From: an uncultured Lachnospiraceae bacterium
GTDB lineage: Bacteria > Bacillota_A > Clostridia > Lachnospirales > Lachnospiraceae
Direction of reading: 5' to 3'
Length of the DNA stretch: 8,050 bases
Assembly: GCA_902801585.1 (NCBI GenBank)
Contig: CADCIU010000076.1
Location: 1-8,050, forward strand
In this document: positions 1 through 5,779 of the stretch, piece by piece
Position numbering within the stretch: the first letter of the stretch is position 1
How the letters are laid out: each line of letters starts with the position of its first letter
Notes under the pieces: generated by a model
Seen by the model: only the letters and a program-made list of their open reading frames with translations
What the model was told of the DNA's origin: nothing
Databases searched by the model: none
Position numbers and translations under genes: made by a program

Positions 1-723
1 TCCCCGTACCGCTGGTGGTTCTCCAACCTGCAGTTCGGTCCCGGAAATCCGCTCGGCGATCCAGTCACCTACGACAGCTGGGGCGGGGACTGGAATCTCG
101 TGAAGCTGAACCTCGCCCATCCGGATCCGGAAAAACTCAGGGAGATCCAGAGCAGATATTACGGACACCTTCGCGTGGCATCCCTTCTGGGGGCGGGCGT
201 TGTGGGAACCGAGACGGGCGCTCCTAACGCCCAGTACAAGATGGACGCCAATACGCACTCCGAGGAGGCGCTCGATTCCTTCATCCGCGGCCTGGAACCT
301 GTCGTCGAGAGAGCCGAGAAATGCGGCGTGACCATGGCCATCGAGCCCGTATGGAAGCATATCGTGTACAGCCCCGACAGGGCGGTCAAAGTGCTGGAGG
401 CCATTCCGAGCCCCAACCTGCGGATCATCTTCGACCCGGTAAATATTCTGTATCCCGGGAATCTCGATGAGCGCGACAAGGTGATCGGAGAGGCCATGGA
501 GAAGCTTTGTGACCGCATCGCGGTAGTGCATTTAAAGGACTGTGTCCCCAGCGGGGACGACCTCAAGAGCATCGCGGCGGGAACAGGCGTCATGGATTAC
601 ACGGAGATCCTCCGGGTCATAAAGGCGAGGAAGCCGTATATCCACACAACGCTGGAAAACACCACCGACGAGAACGCGGTGAGTTCCAGAAAATTCCTGC
701 AGGAGCTCTACGACAGTCTTTAA
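1..723 (+). CDS. Sugar (phosphate) isomerase/epimerase, TIM-barrel family, 5'-truncated
   Basis: The reading frame is open from the first base of the window and ends at TAA 721-723, so 240 C-terminal residues are visible. Family members are usually about 270-290 residues, so roughly 30-50 are missing upstream. The sequence resembles the xylose-isomerase-like TIM-barrel (AP endonuclease 2) family, whose members isomerise or epimerise sugars and inositol derivatives using a divalent metal. Four acidic/His residues sit where the family's metal ligands are expected: Glu in AIEPVW (codon 343-345), Asp in IIFDPVN (433-435), His in VVHLKD (529-531) and Glu in TTLENT (655-657). A GTG at 100 could be mistaken for a start, but homologous-looking sequence continues upstream of it. 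The gene lies 57 bp upstream of kdgK on the same strand, so a role in uronate or related sugar-acid catabolism is likely. The substrate is not identifiable. It does not look like mannonate dehydratase UxuA, which is longer. The family call is firm, the function open. Confidence 0.85.
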   Translation, partial: SPYRWWFSNLQFGPGNPLGDPVTYDSWGGDWNLVKLNLAHPDPEKLREIQSRYYGHLRVASLLGAGVVGTETGAPNAQYKMDANTHSEEALDSFIRGLEPVVERAEKCGVTMAIEPVWKHIVYSPDRAVKVLEAIPSPNLRIIFDPVNILYPGNLDERDKVIGEAMEKLCDRIAVVHLKDCVPSGDDLKSIAAGTGVMDYTEILRVIKARKPYIHTTLENTTDENAVSSRKFLQELYDSL

Positions 724-780
724 CGGTGCGGGTCCCGGTCTGCGGCAGGGACAAAGAACATAGCACAAAGGAGGAGAATT

Positions 781-1866
781 ATGATTCACAAAAATCCGCT
801 TTTAAGTGAAGTCGGCGGACAGAAATTTATTACTTTCGGCGAGATCATGCTCCGCCTTACACCGCCCAACTATGGCAAGATCCGTGTGGCGAACAGCTTC
901 GAGGCAAGCTACGGCGGAAGTGAGGCCAACATCGCACTGGCTCTTGCGAACTTGGGAGTGGACAGTACTTTCTTTACCGTAGTGCCCAACAATTCTCTGG
1001 GCAAGAGCGCCGTGCGTATGCTCCGAAGCAACGATGTGCACTGCACGCCGGTGATCCTTTCCACCAAAGAGGAGACCCCGACCCACAGGCTGGGGACCTA
1101 CTATCTGGAGACCGGCTACGGAATCCGCCCCAGTAAGGTCACGTATGACCGCAAGCACAGCGCGATCACAGAATATGATTTTTCCGGGATCGATCCGAAG
1201 GAGCTGCTGGAAGGATTTGACTGGCTGCACCTGAGCGGCATCACGCCGGCCCTGAGCGAGAGCTGCGCGGATTTCATGCTCCGACTGATGCAGACCGCCA
1301 AGGATATGGGCCTGACGGTGAGCTTCGACGGCAACTTCCGAAGCCTTCTGTGGACCTGGGATGAGGCGCGCGATTTCTGCACCAGGTGCCTGCCCTATGT
1401 GGATGTGCTTTTCGGCATCGAGCCCTATCATCTCTACAGAGATGACGAGGATCCTTCCAAGGGAGATTACAAGGACGGGATCCCGCTGCAGCCTTCCTAC
1501 GAGCAGCAGGACGAGGTCTTCCAGGCCTTCGTGGAAAAATATCCCAACATCCGCTGCATCGCAAGGCATGTCCGTTACGCGCACTCCGGCAGTGAGAACA
1601 GCCTGATGGCCTACATGTGGTTCAAAGGGCACACCTTCGAGAGCCGCATGTTCACGTTCAACATCCTGGACAGAGTCGGCGGCGGCGACGCGTTTGCCAG
1701 CGGTCTGATCTATGCCTATATGCATCATTTCAAACCTATGGATATGGTGAACTTCGCGGTGGCTTCAAGTGTTATCAAGCACACGATCCACGGCGATGGA
1801 AATATCACAGATGATGTCGACAGCATCATCAACCTCATGAACATGAACTACGATATCAAGCGCTGA
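781..1866 (+). CDS. kdgK: 2-keto-3-deoxygluconate kinase, PfkB/ribokinase family
   Basis: This 361-residue PfkB-family kinase probably phosphorylates 2-keto-3-deoxy-D-gluconate with ATP to KDPG, the last step before aldol cleavage in hexuronate degradation. The N-terminal half has the substrate-side Gly-Gly motif YGGSEAN (residues 44-50) after the FGEIMLRL strand. DGNFR (183-187) and GIEP (212-215) follow. The C-terminal signature DRVGGGDAFASG (297-308) forms the anion hole, with Asp303 as presumed catalytic base; the DRVGGGDAF form is typical of KDG kinases rather than ribokinase or fructokinase. The protein is longer than the usual 310-340 residues because of a charged stretch around 216-245. 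The ATG at 781 is set by a strong AAAGGAGGAG site at 767-776. It is followed 31 bp later by uxaC, which supports the KDG assignment. Other 2-keto-3-deoxy sugar acids remain possible substrates. Confidence 0.85.
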   Translation: MIHKNPLLSEVGGQKFITFGEIMLRLTPPNYGKIRVANSFEASYGGSEANIALALANLGVDSTFFTVVPNNSLGKSAVRMLRSNDVHCTPVILSTKEETPTHRLGTYYLETGYGIRPSKVTYDRKHSAITEYDFSGIDPKELLEGFDWLHLSGITPALSESCADFMLRLMQTAKDMGLTVSFDGNFRSLLWTWDEARDFCTRCLPYVDVLFGIEPYHLYRDDEDPSKGDYKDGIPLQPSYEQQDEVFQAFVEKYPNIRCIARHVRYAHSGSENSLMAYMWFKGHTFESRMFTFNILDRVGGGDAFASGLIYAYMHHFKPMDMVNFAVASSVIKHTIHGDGNITDDVDSIINLMNMNYDIKR

Positions 1867-1897
1867 TATCACAACAAGAAAAGGAGAACAACATATC

Positions 1898-3331
1898 ATG
1901 AAACCGTTTATGGACAAAGATTTCCTGCTGGAAACCGAGACCGCGAAGCACCTGTTCCACGATTATTCTGATCCGATGCCTTTGGTAGATTACCATTGCC
2001 ACATCTCTCCCAAGGAGATCTATGAGGACCGCCGCTTCAACAATATCGCTGAGGTATGGCTGGGCGGAGAGAACCCGGACGGCACTTATTTCGGTGACCA
2101 CTACAAATGGCGTGTAATGCGTTCCAACGGAACACCGGAAGAGTATATCACAGGCCACAAGCCGGACTTCGAGAGATTCGTGAAATTTGCGGAAGCTCTT
2201 GAGATGGCGATCGGAAACCCGATGTATCACTGGTCCAACGCCGAGCTGCACAAATATTTCGGCATCACTGAGCCCCTGACAGTCGAGAACGCCAAGGAGA
2301 TCTGGGACAAGACCAGCGACATGCTTCAGAATGACCCTAACATGTCCGTCCGCGGCCTGATCAAGCAGTCTAACGTGGCTTTCATCGGCACAACTGATGA
2401 TCCGATCGACAGCCTGGAGTGGCACGAGAAGATCGCTGCAGATCCTTCGATCGAAGTCAAGGTCTGCCCTTCCTATCGTCCCGACAAAGCGATCAACATC
2501 AACAAGGAAGGCTTTGCGGAGTACATCGGCAAGCTCGCAGCATCCGTTGGCAAAAAAGAGCTGGCCAGCGCTCAGGAAGTCATCGACGCCCTGATCGAGC
2601 GCCTTGAGTTCTTCGCCAAACTCGGCTGCCGCGCAAGCGACCACGGCCTGGATTACATTCCTTTCCGTCCCGCAACGGCTGAGGAAGTTGACGCTGTTTA
2701 TAAGAAAGTTATGGCAGGAGAAACTATTACTGTTGAAGAAGCTGAAAAGTATCAGACTGCAGTTCTGCTGGCTCTGGCCAAAGCTTATCACCGTCTTGAC
2801 ATCGCGATGCAGATCCACTATTCCTGCTACCGCAACGCCAACGAGAGGATCTTCCGCAAGATGGGTCCCGACACCGGCGTAGATATGATCGCGCAGAACA
2901 CTTGCGGCGAGGACATCGCACGCATGCTGTCCGCACTGGATATGACAAATGAGTGCCCCAAGACCATCATCTATTCCCTGAATCCCGCTGACAACGAGCA
3001 GATCGGCACGATGCTGGGCTGCTTCCAGTCTGATGAGGTGCCCGGAAAGATCCAGCACGGCAGCGCATGGTGGTTCAATGACACCAAGAGCGGTATGGAG
3101 GACCAGATGAAGTCCCTCGCAAACCTCGGCCTTCTGGGCAACTTCGTAGGAATGCTGACAGACTCCAGATCCTTCCTGTCCTATGCAAGACACGACTACT
3201 TCCGCCGCATTATGTGCAACCTGATCGGCAAATGGGTTGAGAACGGCGAGTATCCCAACAACGAGGCTTCTCTTAAGAAGATCGTCGAGGGTATCTCCTA
3301 CAAGAACGCAGCGAGATATTTCGGACTGTGA
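1898..3331 (+). CDS. uxaC: Glucuronate isomerase (uronate isomerase)
   Basis: This cytoplasmic uronate isomerase (EC 5.3.1.12) interconverts D-glucuronate with D-fructuronate and usually also D-galacturonate with D-tagaturonate, the entry step of hexuronate catabolism. The 477 residues match the family's usual length of about 470. The N-terminal DYHCHISPKEI holds the amidohydrolase-type HxH pair (His33, His35). Further family blocks are TTDDPIDSLEWH, the GPDTG block, LNPADNE, HGSAWWFNDTKSGM (from 387) and MLTDSRSFLSYARHDYFRRI with Asp422. From memory, this C-terminal half follows E. coli UxaC closely. The segment QIHYSCYRNAN (305-315) differs from the HIGALRNNN form I recall from enterobacteria. 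ATG 1898 is favoured over the in-frame ATG at 1910 because AAAAGGAGA (1879-1887) is 10 nt upstream of it. The gene is last in its operon, followed 34 bp later by a strong terminator hairpin. A stretch around 2680-2770 uses more A/T-ending codons than the rest. Confidence 0.95.
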   Translation: MKPFMDKDFLLETETAKHLFHDYSDPMPLVDYHCHISPKEIYEDRRFNNIAEVWLGGENPDGTYFGDHYKWRVMRSNGTPEEYITGHKPDFERFVKFAEALEMAIGNPMYHWSNAELHKYFGITEPLTVENAKEIWDKTSDMLQNDPNMSVRGLIKQSNVAFIGTTDDPIDSLEWHEKIAADPSIEVKVCPSYRPDKAININKEGFAEYIGKLAASVGKKELASAQEVIDALIERLEFFAKLGCRASDHGLDYIPFRPATAEEVDAVYKKVMAGETITVEEAEKYQTAVLLALAKAYHRLDIAMQIHYSCYRNANERIFRKMGPDTGVDMIAQNTCGEDIARMLSALDMTNECPKTIIYSLNPADNEQIGTMLGCFQSDEVPGKIQHGSAWWFNDTKSGMEDQMKSLANLGLLGNFVGMLTDSRSFLSYARHDYFRRIMCNLIGKWVENGEYPNNEASLKKIVEGISYKNAARYFGL

Positions 3332-3360
3332 TCTGTATGAAAAACTGAATAAAACGGCCG

Positions 3361-3400
3361 AAAAGTGCCGCCGCATTAAAAAATGCGGCGGCATTTTTTT
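3361..3400 (+). terminator. Rho-independent terminator after uxaC
   Basis: A perfect 12-bp GC-rich stem (3366-3377 paired with 3382-3393) closes an AAAA tetraloop and is followed directly by seven T residues (3394-3400). Four A residues upstream (3361-3364) can extend the helix into the T-tract. This is a canonical intrinsic terminator. It ends the isomerase-kdgK-uxaC transcription unit and separates it from the next genes. The A-run on the left is too short to argue strongly for bidirectional function. Confidence 0.93.
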
Positions 3401-3505
3401 GTCTGTTTTTTGACAAAGCAGTAAAAAATGCCCCATCCAAATTGTTAAATTTTTATATTAGTTTAAATATAGTTTTGTCTGGTTTAGTAATTGTTTATAT
3501 TTATC

Positions 3506-3534
3506 TTCCATTTTAAGTATGCGCATTGTATAAT
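3506..3534 (+). promoter_or_regulatory. Putative promoter for the yhcH-cyclase-reductase-transporter unit
   Basis: A perfect sigma-A -10 hexamer TATAAT lies at 3529-3534, preceded directly by TTG. The position giving a 17-bp spacer (TTCCAT, 3506-3511) is a poor -35 match, so the promoter may need an activator or rely on the very AT-rich upstream DNA (3441-3520). Its place, about 130 bp after the uxaC terminator and 49 bp before the next start codon, is what a promoter of the second unit would need. The -10 is seen directly; its use is inferred. Confidence 0.5.
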
Positions 3535-3570
3535 TTAGTAGATACATTTTCGAACACAGCCTGGCTCAAA

Positions 3571-3580
3571 AAGGGAGGTG
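3571..3580 (+). promoter_or_regulatory. Ribosome binding site deciding the start of the YhcH-family gene
   Basis: AAGGGAGGTG matches the anti-Shine-Dalgarno sequence closely. An in-frame GTG at 3578 lies inside this motif and cannot be served by it. The ATG at 3584 follows the GGGAGG core by 5 nt, so ATG 3584 is the start chosen. Confidence 0.8.
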
Positions 3581-3583
3581 ACA

Positions 3584-4036
3584 ATGTTTTTTTGTAACGT
3601 CAGCATCGCTGAGAAGTACAACTATTTAGATGAGAAATTTACGGTTGCGTACAAATGGCTTGCCGAGACTGATATTAAGAATCTGCCGGAGGGCTTCTAT
3701 CCGCTGATGGGAGACGATGTCATCGCAGGGGTTCAGGAATATTCAACTTCACCGTGGGAAGAGAGGAGATTCGAGACACATGAGAAGTATTTCGATATCC
3801 AGTACATGGTGACAGGGGATGAGATGTTCGGCGTATGTAAGAGGGACGGACTTAAGGAGATCGACAGGATCGATGAGAATGACGTTGTGTTCTACAGCGA
3901 TCCGGATCTCTACGGACAGGTGCTCCTGCGGGAAGGCGATCTCATCGTCGTAGCACCCGAGGACGCCCATAAACCCCGCTGCGCGGCAGGCGCGCCCGCT
4001 CCGGTCAAGAAGGTCGTTGTAAAAGTCAAAATATAA
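3584..4036 (+). CDS. YhcH/YjgK/YiaL family protein (DUF386)
   Basis: This 150-residue protein of the YhcH/YjgK/YiaL/EbgC cupin-like family has the family's usual length. Recognisable motifs are the FETHEKYFDIQ block (63-73, with Glu64, His66, Asp71 and Gln73) and PEDAHKP (125-131, His129). These carry the conserved polar residues thought to line the metal/sugar site. Known members sit in sugar-acid operons: YhcH (NanQ) in the sialic acid operon is reported as an N-acetylneuraminate anomerase, YiaL lies in the 2,3-diketo-L-gulonate operon, and EbgC is a beta-galactosidase subunit. A ring-form interconversion (anomerase/mutarotase) role is therefore plausible here, but the substrate is unknown. 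It opens the second transcription unit, 38 bp before the cyclase-family gene. Codons 2-4 are a run of seven T residues, which is mildly odd. The family call is firm; the reaction is inferred from relatives. Confidence 0.9.
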   Translation: MFFCNVSIAEKYNYLDEKFTVAYKWLAETDIKNLPEGFYPLMGDDVIAGVQEYSTSPWEERRFETHEKYFDIQYMVTGDEMFGVCKRDGLKEIDRIDENDVVFYSDPDLYGQVLLREGDLIVVAPEDAHKPRCAAGAPAPVKKVVVKVKI

Positions 4037-4074
4037 CTGTTTCAACACATGTTTAATAAGTAAGGAGGTTAATT

Positions 4075-4767
4075 ATGCAAGTAGTATACGATATGGGTAA
4101 TGGCATGCGCATGGTCGATCTTTCCAAACTGGTAGATCCGGCAACCGAGACCAGAAGATGCAAACTGTACCGCTTCAACACAGGCGGCCCGATCCCGGAT
4201 TTCCACACCAATTTCGATATCATGAGCCACCTGGGAACTCATGCGGAATGCCCTTATCACCACGATGATAACTGGCCGGATGTCACGGGACTTCCTCTGA
4301 CAACCTTCGTAGGCCGCGGCGTCTATGTGGACTTCAAGGATACTGTAGCTCCCTACACACACATCACGAAAGCTGACCTTGACAGAGCAGCTTACAAGGT
4401 AAAAGAGGGCGATATCGTCATCATCGATTCCTCCTATAAGCTTGAGCCCTTCACCAAGCTGACCAACACAGAAGTTGATAAGAGACTCCTGATCGACGCT
4501 GAGTCCGCAGAGTGGTTCCGCGATCACAAGGTCAAGGCAGTAGGATTCGGCGATGGTGTTTCCATCGAGAACTGCAATGAAGATGTTAAGCCTTTCCATG
4601 ACATTCTCCTTGCAGAGAACATCATTTTCATCGAAGTTCTCAAGAACCTCGAGTACCTTGAAAAGGATGTATTCTTCATGTCCTTCTCCCCGCTTCCGAT
4701 CGTCGGCCTGGATTCCAGCCCGGTTCATGCTTATGCAATCGAGGGAATTAAGGAATTTTCTGAATAA
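4075..4767 (+). CDS. Cyclase-family metal-dependent hydrolase (kynurenine formamidase-like)
   Basis: This 230-residue protein belongs to the cyclase/kynurenine-formamidase-like family, metal-dependent hydrolases acting on amides, lactones or cyclic compounds. The signature metal motif, usually HxGTHxDxPxH, appears as HLGTHAECPYH (52-62). His52, His56 and His62 are kept, but the usual Asp is Glu58. A second conserved region has FGDGVSIE (158-165), His175 in PFHDILL and Glu187 in IEVLKNL, matching the family's distal His and C-terminal active-site strand. ATG 4075 follows AAGGAGGT (4062-4069). The TAA overlaps the Shine-Dalgarno of the next gene, suggesting translational coupling. With no tryptophan-degradation genes nearby and a sugar-type importer downstream, kynurenine is an unlikely substrate; hydrolysis of a lactone or amide of a sugar-acid-like compound is a guess from context. 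The family is firm; the substrate is unknown. Confidence 0.87.
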   Translation: MQVVYDMGNGMRMVDLSKLVDPATETRRCKLYRFNTGGPIPDFHTNFDIMSHLGTHAECPYHHDDNWPDVTGLPLTTFVGRGVYVDFKDTVAPYTHITKADLDRAAYKVKEGDIVIIDSSYKLEPFTKLTNTEVDKRLLIDAESAEWFRDHKVKAVGFGDGVSIENCNEDVKPFHDILLAENIIFIEVLKNLEYLEKDVFFMSFSPLPIVGLDSSPVHAYAIEGIKEFSE

Positions 4768-4782
4768 AGGAGTTTAGACGGT

Positions 4783-5700
4783 ATGAGAATAGCAGTTATC
4801 GGCGCAGGCGCCATGGGCTCCATTTACGGAGGACATCTATCATTACATAATGACGTTTATCTTGTTGATACCAATCCGAATGTAGTCGCGGCAGTCAATG
4901 AAAACGGACTCAAGCTTCAGGAGTACGGAACTGATAATCTGTATCATCCCAAGGCTGTCACCTCCACAGAGGGCATTGAGCCCGTGGATCTGATCATCCT
5001 GTTTGTCAAGGCACTGTTTTCCAAGGCGGCGCTGGCCGGCAATAAGGCACTGATCGGTCCCAATACTTATGTGCTGACTCTTCAGAACGGTTCAGGGCAT
5101 GAGGATATCCTGGGCGAGTTTGTCGATCTTGATCATATCATCATCGGCACTACCGAAGATAATGGCGCAGTTCTCGGCATGGGCTATATCCGTCACGGCG
5201 GAGAGGGCAATACCAACGTCGGCATGCTCGTAGAGGACAAGGAAGGCTTCCTTCCCAAACTTAAGGAATCCTTTGACGCATGCGGCTTCAACGTGCGCAT
5301 CCATTCCGTGATCCAGCAGCTCATCTGGGACAAACTGTTCACCAACGTTTCGCTCAGTGCGGTGACCGGTGTTCTGCAGTGTGAGATCGGCTATATCGCA
5401 GCTAACGAGTACGCATGGAAGATGACGACCGCGCTGATCCACGAAGCAGTGGAAGTCGCGCATGCGCTGGGACTTAAGGCTGACGAGGAAGAGATCACCG
5501 AGAAGGTCAAAAAGACATCGGTGGGTTCTCCTGAGGGCGTGACCTCGATCTGCGCGGATATCCGCGCCGGAAGGAGAACGGAAGTCGACACGATCAGCGG
5601 CTCCGTTGTACGCGCGGCTAAGAAGGCGGGCGTTGCTGTTCCGACTCATGAGTTCGTCGTCAACACGATCCACGCGCTGGAGGGAAGACCGAAGGCGTAA
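4783..5700 (+). CDS. Ketopantoate reductase family oxidoreductase (ApbA/PanE-like)
   Basis: This 305-residue NAD(P)-dependent reductase has the two-domain ketopantoate reductase fold and the family's usual length. A Rossmann GxGxxG motif opens the protein (GAGAMGSIYGG, 7-17). QNGSG (101-105) carries Asn102. WDKLFTN (182-188) supplies the catalytic Lys184 and Asn188, and TEVDTISG (266-273) carries Glu267. All catalytic positions known from E. coli PanE (Asn98, Lys176, Glu256) therefore have counterparts, so the enzyme should be active. The neighbours are not pantothenate genes. Some relatives act as D-2-hydroxyacid dehydrogenases, so oxidation or reduction of a 2-hydroxy/2-oxo acid derived from the imported compound is more likely than ketopantoate reduction. 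ATG 4783 has AAAGGAG (4766-4772) 10 nt upstream, overlapping the stop codon of the cyclase gene. The family is firm; the specific substrate is inferred only from context. Confidence 0.87.
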   Translation: MRIAVIGAGAMGSIYGGHLSLHNDVYLVDTNPNVVAAVNENGLKLQEYGTDNLYHPKAVTSTEGIEPVDLIILFVKALFSKAALAGNKALIGPNTYVLTLQNGSGHEDILGEFVDLDHIIIGTTEDNGAVLGMGYIRHGGEGNTNVGMLVEDKEGFLPKLKESFDACGFNVRIHSVIQQLIWDKLFTNVSLSAVTGVLQCEIGYIAANEYAWKMTTALIHEAVEVAHALGLKADEEEITEKVKKTSVGSPEGVTSICADIRAGRRTEVDTISGSVVRAAKKAGVAVPTHEFVVNTIHALEGRPKA

Positions 5701-5714
5701 TGCATGGGAAAAAT

Positions 5715-5727
5715 GTAAAGGGTTTAC
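5715..5727 (+). promoter_or_regulatory. Candidate operator palindrome upstream of the binding-protein gene
   Basis: GTAAA-GGG-TTTAC is a perfect 5+5 inverted repeat with a 3-base centre, 15 bp after the reductase stop and 53 bp before the binding-protein start. It resembles LacI/CcpA-type operators (TGTAAnCGnTTACA) but lacks the central CG and has odd spacing, so the regulator cannot be named. A CATAAT -10-like hexamer follows at 5751-5756, with a weak -35 at a 17-bp spacer (GTAAAA, 5728-5733) immediately beside the palindrome. An internal promoter under local control is possible. Confidence 0.35.
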
Positions 5728-5779
5728 GTAAAAAACACTTTGCTTTTTTGCATAATTAATTTTTTAAGGAGGGTAACAT

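Noticed and set aside
100..102. GTG as start of the first gene
   Set aside because: The frame is open to the window edge, the upstream residues look like the same protein, and there is no ribosome binding site before the GTG.
802..1728. Minus-strand open frame of about 308 codons opposite kdgK
   Set aside because: Shadow of kdgK codon bias. No family resemblance.
1899..1912. cre-like match overlapping the uxaC start codon
   Set aside because: Two consensus positions fail, and the bases are explained by the first codons of uxaC. There is no promoter next to it.
1856..3436. Very long open frame on the minus strand (about 526 codons) opposite uxaC
   Set aside because: It mirrors uxaC, runs through the terminator hairpin, has no recognisable family and no obvious ribosome binding site. 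Long antisense frames are expected from the codon bias of the real gene.
4899..4912. Sequence resembling a CcpA cre site (13 of 14 consensus positions) inside the reductase gene
   Set aside because: It lies in coding sequence far from any promoter and encodes an ordinary part of the Rossmann domain. The consensus is degenerate enough for chance matches.
5730..5749. A6 and T6 runs forming a potential hairpin after the reductase gene
   Set aside because: Only A-T pairs are available and there is no GC stem, so it is not a credible terminator.
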